9,220 nt of DNA, taken from the NCBI GenBank assembly GCA_963933885.1, contig CAWVWF010000148.1:1-9220 (forward strand), given 5' to 3'. How positions within the stretch are numbered: position 1 is the first letter of the stretch; each line of letters starts with the position of its first letter. The translations under genes were made by a program, and so were the position numbers. This DNA is from CAWVWF01 sp963933885 (lineage in GTDB: Bacteria; Bacteroidota; Bacteroidia; Flavobacteriales_C; GCA-002722245). Below are positions 1-5,910 of the stretch, one piece after another. The notes under the pieces are model-generated. The model ran no database searches, was not told the DNA's origin, and saw only the letters and a program-made list of their open reading frames with translations.

Positions 1-53
<53 letters not shown>

Positions 54-71
54 CCAAGTGGCGGGCAAGCC

Positions 72-103
72 TGTCATCCTGAGCGGAGTCGAAGGGGGGG
101 GGG
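72..103. repeat. CHPERSRR-type intergenic repeat arm followed by a G10 run
   Basis: The stretch TGTCATCCTGAGCGGAGTC followed by GAAGG (72-95) is the widely dispersed Bacteroidota intergenic repeat whose chance translation is CHPERSRR. Only one arm is visible. Its end merges into ten consecutive G residues (94-103), just before the stop codon of the small minus-strand gene. No matching inverted arm was found nearby, so it may be a truncated or half element. The G10 run is prone to length errors. Confidence 0.75.
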
Positions 104-104
104 C

Positions 105-329
105 CTAACTCAACAACTCAGTGAAAATAACTTCACCATCACTATCCAAAACCTTTATAAAACAAAATCCAGCAGCATACTTATTATACATTACATTAAA
201 AAGAGTAGGATTGTATGGGCCAAAAAACAACACTTCATCTTTTACGTCAACAAGCTTAATTGTTGATCCAGAAGGAATTGCTCGAGATAAATATTCAGTA
301 GTCATCTTTTTCTTTGAAATCGTTTTCAT
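105..329 (-). CDS. Small hypothetical protein (74 aa)
   Basis: This is an unrecognised 74-residue protein with no function assigned. It has a lysine-rich N-terminus (MKTISKKK) and a beta-rich remainder ending in DSDGEVIFTELLS. No signal peptide or membrane segment is visible, so it is probably cytoplasmic. The frame stays open upstream to a TTG at 383. The ATG at 329 is preferred because a paired operator-like motif and a possible promoter (TTG at 390-388, TATTCTTG at 370-363) lie between 363 and 414, so a start at 383 would fall inside control DNA. The stop codon TAG abuts the G10/CHPERSRR repeat, so the C-terminus might have been altered by repeat insertion. The motif shared with the GH3 gene at 2374 suggests common regulation, which is an inference. 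Confidence 0.5.
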   Translation of the reverse strand: MKTISKKKMTTEYLSRAIPSGSTIKLVDVKDEVLFFGPYNPTLFNVMYNKYAAGFCFIKVLDSDGEVIFTELLS

Positions 330-383
330 ATGAATAGCGAGTTTAATGAGACACCTAAGGAACAAGAATAATGACTGAATCAA

Positions 384-414
384 TGTACAATTCCTGTATT
401 ATTATATACAATTC
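384..414 (-). promoter_or_regulatory. Two-site direct-repeat operator upstream of the small minus-strand gene
   Basis: Read on the minus strand, GAATTGTATA (414-405) is followed after 11 bases by GAATTGTACA (393-384), a 21-bp period. The identical pair, in the same order and with the same spacing, occurs at 2248-2278 before the GH3 gene. Direct repeats about two helical turns apart are typical of AraC/XylS-family operators. The TTG inside the second site could serve as the -33 element, with TATTCTTG at 370-363 as a near-consensus -7 box, although the 17-base spacing is shorter than the usual 19. The adjacent AraC-type gene at 544 is the natural candidate regulator, but binding is inferred. 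Confidence 0.6.
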
Positions 415-496
415 ACTTAATTATTAAGCCTTTATGATAAAAAGAGGATTAATCGATCAATTACCCCTTGTCGAATAATTTCATTTTTAACAAGAG

Positions 497-522
497 ATAT
501 TATTAATTAGCATTAATAATAT
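497..522. promoter_or_regulatory. Perfect 11-bp inverted repeat before the AraC-type gene
   Basis: ATATTATTAAT (497-507) and ATTAATAATAT (512-522) are exact reverse complements separated by TAGC. The repeat ends 21 bases before the ATG of the regulator gene. It could be an autoregulatory operator or a hairpin in the 5' leader. The region is very AT-rich, so chance palindromes are more likely here, but 11 perfect pairs is long. Confidence 0.4.
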
Positions 523-543
523 TGTAGCTTTATAAAGGCATAA

Positions 544-1656
544 ATGAAAGATCAGACTTCCATAGCAACAAATAAAAAATCAATCTTTTGGATTGCTAGC
601 GTATTGGCTATAATTTGTGGGACTACTTTTATTTACTTTCAATACGCAAAGTCTACTCTAGATATATTACCAATAATTAACGAAATTCGAAATCATGAGA
701 AGCCAATGGCTACTCCAGCAACATTTGCTGAAGATTTCACAGAAAACGCATCTGAAAGTAAGCTTGTCTTTAATAACAATAATACCTTTTCATTCAAGTA
801 CAAAAAATCAACTAGAAAAGGACATGCCTTTACTGGTTGCTTCTTTCCACTTGAAAATGAAAACATCGATTTCTCTCAATATGATATTTTGGAAGTTGGA
901 ATAGACGCTAAACTTTCACGTAGGATACCTATTAATTTAAGCGTTCAGAACAACTTGAAAACTTACCAATATATCCGTCAGTTTATAGAAATAAAGGATG
1001 ATCAAACGGTATATGAGCTGAAACTAGATGAATTTTTTACACCAAGCTCTTGGTATGATAGGAACAATGTATCTCAAGTTGAAATCCCTGAACCTGATAT
1101 GAAAAGCGTGGGAGCAATGTCTTTCGAAAGCTGCCATTTGTTGGAGGGAGGTATTGAAGATGAGTTTACAATCAATCAGCTTACATTAAAGAAAGATTTA
1201 ACATTAATACTTACCATAATTATAGGAGGAGTTGTTCTCTTAATTGGTCTGTTCGCATTATTATTCTTAGAACTCTTTAAAACGAAAGCTGAAGTGATTC
1301 ATATTCCAATTGTTCATAATGATTTTGAGCAAGAAAAGAGTATCACTGGAGACATCATTGCTTATTTAGCTAAAAACTATACAAATCCAAACTTAACACT
1401 TGCTGTACTTACAAAGGAGTTTGGTAAGAATAATAGTGAAATATCTAATATTATAAAAGAACAATCTTCTCTTACTTTTCCTAAGTATCTAAATTATCTA
1501 AGATTAGAAGAAGCAAAACGATTGCTAAAGAAAGGAGATTTTAAAACTGTATCTGAAGTTGGATATACTGTTGGTTTTAATAGTCCAAGTAATTTCATTA
1601 GAGTATTCAAAGGTCAGGAAGGAACGTCTCCTAAAAAGTTTTCTGAAGACAATTAA
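544..1656 (+). CDS. Membrane-anchored AraC-family transcriptional regulator with predicted periplasmic sensor domain
   Basis: This is a 370-residue one-component regulator. A first membrane segment (about 13-33, SIFWIASVLAIICGTTFIYF) and a second (about 219-245) flank a predicted periplasmic region. Residues about 65-218 alternate short beta strands (DILEVGIDAKL, INLSVQNN, TVYELKLDEFF, DEFTINQLTLKK), like the jelly-roll folds of CIA30/CBM11-type carbohydrate-binding domains. That fold call is my reading and not a certainty. The cytoplasmic part (about 265-368) is a standard AraC DNA-binding domain. Its first helix-turn-helix lies near LTLAVLTKEFGKNNSEISNI, and the second carries the family signature TVSEVGYTVGF (335-345) through SNFIRVFKGQEGTSPKKF. 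The gene stands alone on its strand, with about 700 bases after it. A perfect dyad precedes it, and matching paired motifs lie on both sides of it, upstream of its likely targets. The role of sensing an envelope ligand and activating nearby genes is inferred. Confidence 0.85.
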   Translation: MKDQTSIATNKKSIFWIASVLAIICGTTFIYFQYAKSTLDILPIINEIRNHEKPMATPATFAEDFTENASESKLVFNNNNTFSFKYKKSTRKGHAFTGCFFPLENENIDFSQYDILEVGIDAKLSRRIPINLSVQNNLKTYQYIRQFIEIKDDQTVYELKLDEFFTPSSWYDRNNVSQVEIPEPDMKSVGAMSFESCHLLEGGIEDEFTINQLTLKKDLTLILTIIIGGVVLLIGLFALLFLELFKTKAEVIHIPIVHNDFEQEKSITGDIIAYLAKNYTNPNLTLAVLTKEFGKNNSEISNIIKEQSSLTFPKYLNYLRLEEAKRLLKKGDFKTVSEVGYTVGFNSPSNFIRVFKGQEGTSPKKFSEDN

Positions 1657-1730
1657 TTCATCTCGCTTTCATTTTAATTTATAGGATTACTCATTTACAT
1701 CACGGATAATTTTATATACTACTTTTTCTC

Positions 1731-1785
1731 GTGCGTATCTGAAGATACCAAACTCAAGGTACACTATGTCTTTCAGTAGACGCAC
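1731..1785. repeat. Degenerate REP/REPIN-like inverted repeat
   Basis: GTGCGT (1731-1736) pairs with ACGCAC (1780-1785). Inside lies a small hairpin, GTATC-TGAA-GATAC (1735-1748), and a decayed counterpart around TCTTTCAGTAGACGC. The layout and words resemble the intact element at 8154-8288 (GTGTC-TGGA-GACGC), so this appears to be an older, mutated relative of the same family. Confidence 0.5.
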
Positions 1786-1825
1786 ACAAGGAAATGTTTA
1801 ATAGAATGAATTTTAGTGTGTAGTA

Positions 1826-1873
1826 CTTTCTGATTTTTAATCTGAAAGATAAACTGTCCGATTTGTAATCGGA
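1826..1873. repeat. Two adjacent hairpins with a shared GATT/AATC core
   Basis: The first hairpin is CTTTCTGATT (1826-1835) with AATCTGAAAG (1839-1848), which has one T-T mismatch and a TTT loop. The second is TCCGATT (1857-1863) with AATCGGA (1867-1873), a perfect 7-bp stem with a TGT loop. Both have the core GATT-3nt-AATC, which suggests two copies of one small palindromic repeat unit. They lie inside the inverted-repeat-bounded element. Confidence 0.55.
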
Positions 1874-1999
1874 ATTTGTAGAAAAAGTCTGTAAATACTG
1901 ATTTTAACCTAATGAAACGAACAGATGATTCCTACTAATAAATACAACGTGACTTTAATGAGTAACCCTATAAATTTATTTACCGACAAGACAAAAAAA

Positions 2000-2092
2000 A
2001 TACACTTGCCAATCACTAAAGGGTAAAAAGTGATCAGAAGTGTATCTCAGTGTTTAAAAAAAAACATGATGTAATCATGGGGGTGATTACAT
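2000..2092. other. Tandem strong stem-loops in the gene-free stretch (possible structured RNA or terminators)
   Basis: The first stem-loop (2000-2045) has an outer stem ATACACTT/AAGTGTAT, an internal loop of 4 and 3 bases, and an inner stem ATCACT/AGTGAT around a 10-11 base apical loop. The second (2069-2092) is a perfect 9-bp stem, ATGTAATCA/TGATTACAT, around TGGGGG. Neither is followed by a clear T tract on the plus strand, although an A9 run (2056-2064) lies between them. They could be part of a small RNA or a leader, or they could be protein-binding dyads. The remaining gene-free bases 1657-1675, 1977-1999 and 2093-2216 hold no gene that I can support. Confidence 0.4.
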
Positions 2093-2216
2093 AACAAAGA
2101 AACGTAGATTTTATTCTATATGATTGACAATTTCTTTTTAACGATATACAATTATTGTTTTAATTAAAATATGATACGACATTGTTTAAATAGATTCACG
2201 CTAACAATCAATATAG

Positions 2217-2301
2217 GAATTGTGTAAGTGTTATATGGTGATAAGAGGAATTGTATACTTTTATTGATGAATTGTACACTGAGGTAATTCGCATAACCTT
2301 T
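2217..2301 (+). promoter_or_regulatory. Operator (three direct repeats) and possible promoter of the GH3-hydrolase gene
   Basis: GAATTGTGTA (2217-2226), GAATTGTATA (2248-2257) and GAATTGTACA (2269-2278) are direct repeats offset by 31 and 21 bp, which places them on about the same helical face. The last two reproduce exactly the pair at 384-414 before the small minus-strand gene. The TTG at 2272-2274 is followed after 19 bases by TAACCTTT (2294-2301), a weak match to the Bacteroidota -7 box TAnnTTTG. An activator bound here would overlap the -33 element, as many AraC-family activators do. The start codon lies about 70 bases further on. Confidence 0.55.
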
Positions 2302-2373
2302 CATATAATCAATTGTGGATTACAAATAATAAAATCGTGGATGTATAAAAGCAGATAAGTTTACCTTTAATAC

Positions 2374-4035
2374 ATGAAGAATAAATACCTCGTTTCATTA
2401 ACTTTAATATTGGTTTTCAATACAGTTTTGTTTTCTCAAAACTTCAGCTTAAAAGACTTTTATAAGAAAAATGAACGCTTAGATATCGTCACAAATGAGA
2501 CATATCGAAATCTTAACGATACAGCTAGGGTTGGTCAGATGATTGTTAAATCTTATGGGATTAATGGAGACGATACTGAAACAGTTAACAAATTAATTCA
2601 AGAAGATAAAGTTGGGGGAATAATCTATTTAAAAGGATCTCATCAGCAACATTTAAATAATTCTGAAAAAATAAAAGCACTCAATTCAGGGATTCCGATT
2701 TTGTTTTCAATGGATGCAGAGCCATCTTTAATGAGAGGTAGAATTACTGATTTCCCAAGAATTAATAAAACGAAGGACATTTTAACGAAGCGAAGAAATG
2801 ATTCAATTGCTAATTTAATTTCTGATGAATTAATCACCTTAGGAATCAATTTAAATTATGCACCAGTTTGCGATTTGTCTTCTTCTAATAAAGCAATAAA
2901 AAGTAGAAGTTATGGAAGTGGTGCCGATTCTGTTTCTGTGAGAGCGAACGAATTTATCAATGCTTCTTCTGATAAAAACGTTTTAACATGTGCAAAGCAT
3001 TTTCCAGGTCATGGATTAGTAAAAGGAGATTCTCATCATGAACGTGTTTTTATTGATGGAGCATTTAAGGAATTGGATGTGTATAAGCAGTTGATCGCTA
3101 ATCCAAATCTAATTTCAGTAATGGTTGGACATATTGATGTGATGAACAATCCATATAGCACGAATAAACTTCCAAGTAGCTGTTCTCCGATTATTATAAA
3201 AAAGTTGCTAAAAGACAGCTTGAAATTTAAAGGATTAGTAATTTCTGATGCTTTGGGTATGCACGCATTAAAAGGGTTGGATAACGCGTCTCTACAGGCT
3301 TCAAAAGCTGGATGTGATATTTTATGCATGACACCTAACACAGATAAGCTTGTTTCTGATATTTTAAATGAGATTAAGAAGGATTCAATGTATGCAGCGC
3401 AAATAGAAGTCTCAGTTAAGAAAATAATCAGACTTAAAATTTGTCTGGGATTGATAGCATATCAGCAACATGATAAAAAAGCGATTATTTACAGTCATGG
3501 AAAAATTATTGAAGAACAAGGTGTAAATGCTGTAAGTCCAAAATTCGGAGCATATAAATTCAACGACATTGTTGATTCACTTAAAAGTAAAGGTGCAGAA
3601 GTAATTGCTCTTGTTAGACCAAAGTTTGCTGCTGCAGATAATTACGCATTGAGAATACATTGGCAGGTTGATTCCTTAATATCAATAGGATATAAACCTT
3701 CTAATATTACCCTTCTAGGAGCATCAAAAGGAGCATGGATTACCTTGCTGGCTTCAACTAAATTGTCAACCAATCAGGTGAATGTAGTTGTATTAGGGAT
3801 TTGTGGACCAGATGTAACTAGAGCATTTTCTGCTAAAAAGTTTGAATTGAAAGGAAGAGTGTTGTCTATTTATGAAAAAAAGGATGATTACGGAGAATCC
3901 TGTGCTGATATAAACTATGGTGATCAAATCAAGGAATTTCGAGAAATTCAACTAAAAACAGGCTTAAAACATGGATTTTTGTATACACCAAATCCAGCTT
4001 GGACTAGACCATTCTTTGACTGGATTAAAAACTAA
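2374..4035 (+). CDS. Exported NagZ-like GH3 beta-N-acetylhexosaminidase fused to an alpha/beta-hydrolase domain
   Basis: This 553-residue protein begins with a signal peptide (residues 1 to about 22, ending FSQ), so it should act in the periplasm or outside the cell. Residues about 40-360 form a GH3 catalytic barrel of the NagZ type. The substrate-binding MDAE lies at 113-116. KHFPGHG (208-214) is the N-acetylhexosaminidase signature, and GDSHHE (218-223) carries the Asp-His acid/base pair. The nucleophile is Asp292 in ISDALGM. Barrel closure is at IRLKICLGL (352-360). Unlike ordinary NagZ, a second domain follows directly (about 367-553) with alpha/beta-hydrolase features: YSHG (373-376) for the oxyanion region, the nucleophile elbow G-A-S-K-G with Ser451, candidate acid Asp504 or Asp505, and His533 in KHGF. 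All catalytic residues look intact. A likely substrate is beta-GlcNAc in muropeptides or another glycan, with the hydrolase removing an ester or other group. The substrate and the cooperation between domains are inferred. Confidence 0.85.
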   Translation: MKNKYLVSLTLILVFNTVLFSQNFSLKDFYKKNERLDIVTNETYRNLNDTARVGQMIVKSYGINGDDTETVNKLIQEDKVGGIIYLKGSHQQHLNNSEKIKALNSGIPILFSMDAEPSLMRGRITDFPRINKTKDILTKRRNDSIANLISDELITLGINLNYAPVCDLSSSNKAIKSRSYGSGADSVSVRANEFINASSDKNVLTCAKHFPGHGLVKGDSHHERVFIDGAFKELDVYKQLIANPNLISVMVGHIDVMNNPYSTNKLPSSCSPIIIKKLLKDSLKFKGLVISDALGMHALKGLDNASLQASKAGCDILCMTPNTDKLVSDILNEIKKDSMYAAQIEVSVKKIIRLKICLGLIAYQQHDKKAIIYSHGKIIEEQGVNAVSPKFGAYKFNDIVDSLKSKGAEVIALVRPKFAAADNYALRIHWQVDSLISIGYKPSNITLLGASKGAWITLLASTKLSTNQVNVVVLGICGPDVTRAFSAKKFELKGRVLSIYEKKDDYGESCADINYGDQIKEFREIQLKTGLKHGFLYTPNPAWTRPFFDWIKN

Positions 4036-4086
4036 AAAAGAACCATTAATTAGATTTATATTATTCTAACTAAAGTCCTTTTTGAT

Positions 4087-4596
4087 CTATGTGTTGTAAT
4101 TATAAAGTTTAGTTGCTGTATGTTTGTTTTTAACTCTTTCTATATCTAAGTTTAATTCGTCTATTAAACAATTGTTATATGTTTCTTGTTTTGAATCCAT
4201 ATATAACTTTACAGATAGAACATAGTCTTTTTGTTGTTCCGCTATTAATCCTTTCAGTTTTTTCATAATAGCAACATCAACTCCTCTTATTTTTAATGCA
4301 TATTCTATTAATTTATGTGCTTTATTAAAGTCTTTTAATTCAATTAGTAAATTACTGTAATATTTACAAGTATTCAAGTTTAAAGGATCTGAAGCCAACG
4401 CCGTTTCAAAATAATATTCTGCGGCACTGTACTTATTTAGTTGCTCTGCTTGAAATCTTGCCATTAAACAATTTGCTTCAGCATGATCTTCATCATAACT
4501 GAGCGCATAATTTAAGTTCTCAATCATTTCTTCAAGTTCCCATGGATAATTATCCTGAGCCTTTAAGAAATATGTATCTGCTAATGTAATTGCCAT
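4087..4596 (-). CDS. Tetratricopeptide-repeat protein
   Basis: This is a 169-residue all-helical protein with no signal peptide or membrane segment, so it is probably cytoplasmic. Four TPR-like 34-residue units can be laid out at about 5-38, 39-72, 73-106 and 107-138. The clearest are AEANCLMARFQAEQLNKYSA through ALASDPLN, and the following unit ending in EYALKIRG, with the expected small residues at helix crossings. The lysine-rich tail (about 151-169) has no recognisable domain. TPRs bind partner proteins, and the partner cannot be told from sequence. The gene is convergent with the GH3 gene, with 51 bases between their stops. A weak A-rich/T-rich pairing in that gap could serve as a shared terminator. 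Two inverted-repeat elements separate it from the rtcB operon, so it is probably transcribed independently. Confidence 0.75.
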   Translation of the reverse strand: MAITLADTYFLKAQDNYPWELEEMIENLNYALSYDEDHAEANCLMARFQAEQLNKYSAAEYYFETALASDPLNLNTCKYYSNLLIELKDFNKAHKLIEYALKIRGVDVAIMKKLKGLIAEQQKDYVLSVKLYMDSKQETYNNCLIDELNLDIERVKNKHTATKLYNYNT

Positions 4597-4627
4597 TTTA
4601 ATTTATTTTTTAAAACATGTATTTAAT

Positions 4628-4716
4628 TGTAGGGATGCCCCTTGTGGGTATCCGAAACACAGTACTTCACACTAACACTACTAGGTGTCGGGTACCCACA
4701 AGGGGCACCCCCTACA
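4628..4716. repeat. Short inverted-repeat element (about 26-bp arms)
   Basis: The left arm TGTAGGGATGCCCCTTGTGG plus GTATCC (4628-4653) matches the reverse complement of the right arm (4690-4716, starting GGGTACCCACAAGGGGCA) with only a few differences. It encloses 36 bases. Its chance translations (GHPYN, GAPCGYPTP) are familiar junk peptides from dispersed bacterial intergenic repeats. It probably forms a long hairpin and may end transcription of the rtcB operon. Confidence 0.75.
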
Positions 4717-4756
4717 TTTACGAACTGGATTAAAATTTTATTCCAGATACTAGTGT

Positions 4757-4836
4757 GCCTTCGCAGGAATGACAGTGGGCGGTATACTTGTTTTATATAT
4801 TTAACCAAACTAAAAATTTGTCATTCCTGCGGAGGC
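4757..4836. repeat. CHSCGGRNLDVS-type inverted repeat
   Basis: GCCTTCGCAGGAATGACA (4757-4774) and TGTCATTCCTGCGGAGGC (4819-4836) are reverse complements at 17 of 18 positions, enclosing an AT-rich 44-base spacer. The right arm continues into a segment whose chance translation is CHSCGGRNLDVS, a well-known dispersed Bacteroidota intergenic repeat. It lies next to the element at 4628-4716, so two unrelated repeat families are clustered between the TPR gene and the rtcB operon. Confidence 0.75.
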
Positions 4837-4920
4837 AGGAACCTAGACGTCTCATAACAAATTTGGTTGGAAAATAACTTCAATTAAACCCTCTCTTCTT
4901 TTAGAAATTTCATCAGTATT

Positions 4921-5205
4921 TTACCACCAACTAATTTTATAGGTATTATAAAGTACTGCTCTTTCAGTTTCATTTTTTACAAACTCACTATTTGATATTT
5001 CATCAAGTATTTGAGCATCGTGCTTTCTTAAGAACTCATTCTTAAGAGATAGCTGTCTAAACCATTCAAATCCTTCAGGTTCAGACAGCTTTTCCCATTG
5101 GTTATCCCAAGAGTTTTCTTTTAATTGTTCAAGTCTTTTTATCAACTTTCCATATCCTTTTTCATTTAAGATATGTCTACTCAGTATTCTCATTATATTG
5201 TTCAT
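4921..5205 (-). CDS. Hypothetical protein, third gene of the rtcB-prfH operon (94 aa)
   Basis: I do not recognise this family. The 94-residue protein is charged and mostly helical, with an amphipathic stretch (GKLIKRLEQLKENSWDNQWEKL) and several tryptophans, ending KISWW. It has no signal peptide and no Cys/His metal motif. The ATG at 5205 overlaps the end of prfH by 29 bases in another frame, which suggests translational coupling. A second ATG at 5193 (MRILSRH) would reduce the overlap to 17. After its TAA stop the same frame stays open for 22 more codons (DEISKRREGLIEVIFQPNLL) to a TGA at 4852, so the stop may be a recent nonsense mutation. Its position suggests a role with RNA repair or ribosome rescue, but nothing in the sequence shows it. 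Confidence 0.65.
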   Translation of the reverse strand: MNNIMRILSRHILNEKGYGKLIKRLEQLKENSWDNQWEKLSEPEGFEWFRQLSLKNEFLRKHDAQILDEISNSEFVKNETERAVLYNTYKISWW

Positions 5206-5899
5206 TAATATTCTTTCTCAATTCTTTTTTCATGGCTTGTCGCGTGTTTTTAGACTTTTCAGTTTTATGATTCGGTTTAAAATCCGATCCTTTAAAAGTT
5301 TGTATAGGATTACCCCTTTCTAACGCTGTATGCTGTAACCAATTTTCTTTTTGCATTGCTATAATTGCATTCATCTTTTCGTTTTTTAATGCTATTAATA
5401 ATTTCCTTTTCGCTTCTTTTTTATTCTGTAGTTGAGATTTAGAATCTCTGGAAACTGTTGCTACGCCTGTTGGAATATGAATAGCTCGTACTGCAGTTTC
5501 AACCTTATTTACATGCTGTCCTCCGGGACCACTTGCTCTAAAAGTTTCATACCTAATAGCACTATCATTCATACTTCCGTTTTGTGTTTTCGAATCATCA
5601 ACCAATTGTAATCCTATAAACCAGTTTCTACGTTTGTTTAATTTTCTAAACGAACTTCTACCAACCCATAAAATAGTACCAATCCAATGCCTCAAAAACA
5701 CATCTACAGCTTCACCTTCGATCTGAATTGTGGCTGAAAGCAAGGTGTTTTTTTCAGTTCCCTTTTCTCTTGTCATCACGGTTGGGATAAATCCTTTTTC
5801 TCGTGCTGATGCTAAGAAGATCTTGACGACTTTTGCCACGACCCAGCAACATTCTGCTGGGCCTCTTCCGGCTGTTATTTGTATGATTTTATTGTCCAT
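5177..5899 (-). CDS. prfH: Peptide chain release factor homologue PrfH
   Basis: This is a 240-residue class-I release-factor relative, somewhat longer than the usual roughly 205-residue PrfH because of a basic C-terminal tail. The N-terminal half has PrfH-type signatures: ITAGRGPAECCWVVAKVVK near the start, then GTILWVGRSSFR and RRNWFIG. The catalytic peptidyl-tRNA hydrolysis motif GPGGQ is at 124-128, inside RASGPGGQHVNKVETAVRA, followed by the RF-type helix SKSQLQNKKEAKRKLL. It lacks a complete stop-codon-recognition domain. PrfH proteins encoded next to RtcB are known to release peptides from ribosomes with cleaved 16S rRNA. Here it starts 11 bases after rtcB and overlaps the next gene, so the three genes form one transcription unit. 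The Shine-Dalgarno sequence is weak. Confidence 0.92.
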   Translation of the reverse strand: MDNKIIQITAGRGPAECCWVVAKVVKIFLASAREKGFIPTVMTREKGTEKNTLLSATIQIEGEAVDVFLRHWIGTILWVGRSSFRKLNKRRNWFIGLQLVDDSKTQNGSMNDSAIRYETFRASGPGGQHVNKVETAVRAIHIPTGVATVSRDSKSQLQNKKEAKRKLLIALKNEKMNAIIAMQKENWLQHTALERGNPIQTFKGSDFKPNHKTEKSKNTRQAMKKELRKNINEQYNENTE

Positions 5900-5910
5900 T
5901 TTTATTGTTT

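Larger units (their letters stand above)
1676..1976. mobile_element. MITE-like element with about 28-bp terminal inverted repeats
   Basis: The left end begins AATTTATAGGATTACTCATT (1676-1695). The right end is the near-perfect reverse complement, beginning AATTTATAGGGTTACTCATT when read on the minus strand (1976-1957). The similarity extends inward to TCAC on both sides, giving about 24 of 28 matches. The roughly 300-bp interior has no credible gene. It holds a degraded REP-like hairpin pair (1731-1785) and two further hairpins (1826-1873). No clear target-site duplication was found. A non-autonomous, transposase-less element is the simplest reading. Paired regulatory sites are an alternative. 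Confidence 0.55.

Noticed and set aside
121..333. Plus-strand open frame opposite the small minus-strand gene
   Set aside because: It is antisense to the frame that has an operator-like motif and a possible promoter at the right distance. Its own upstream is the G10/repeat region.
2124..2154. Possible further inverted half-sites TGACAATTTC and TATACAATTA about 20 bp apart
   Set aside because: They match the GAATTGTA motif only partly and the region is AT-rich, so chance similarity cannot be excluded.
4036..4086. Shared terminator between the convergent GH3 and TPR genes
   Set aside because: Only a weak A-rich/T-rich pairing with a mismatch and a long loop is present, which is not convincing as a hairpin terminator.
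4623..4857. Open frames on both strands reading GHPYN, GAPCGYPTP and CHSCGGRNLDVS
   Set aside because: These are chance translations of two inverted-repeat families, not genes.
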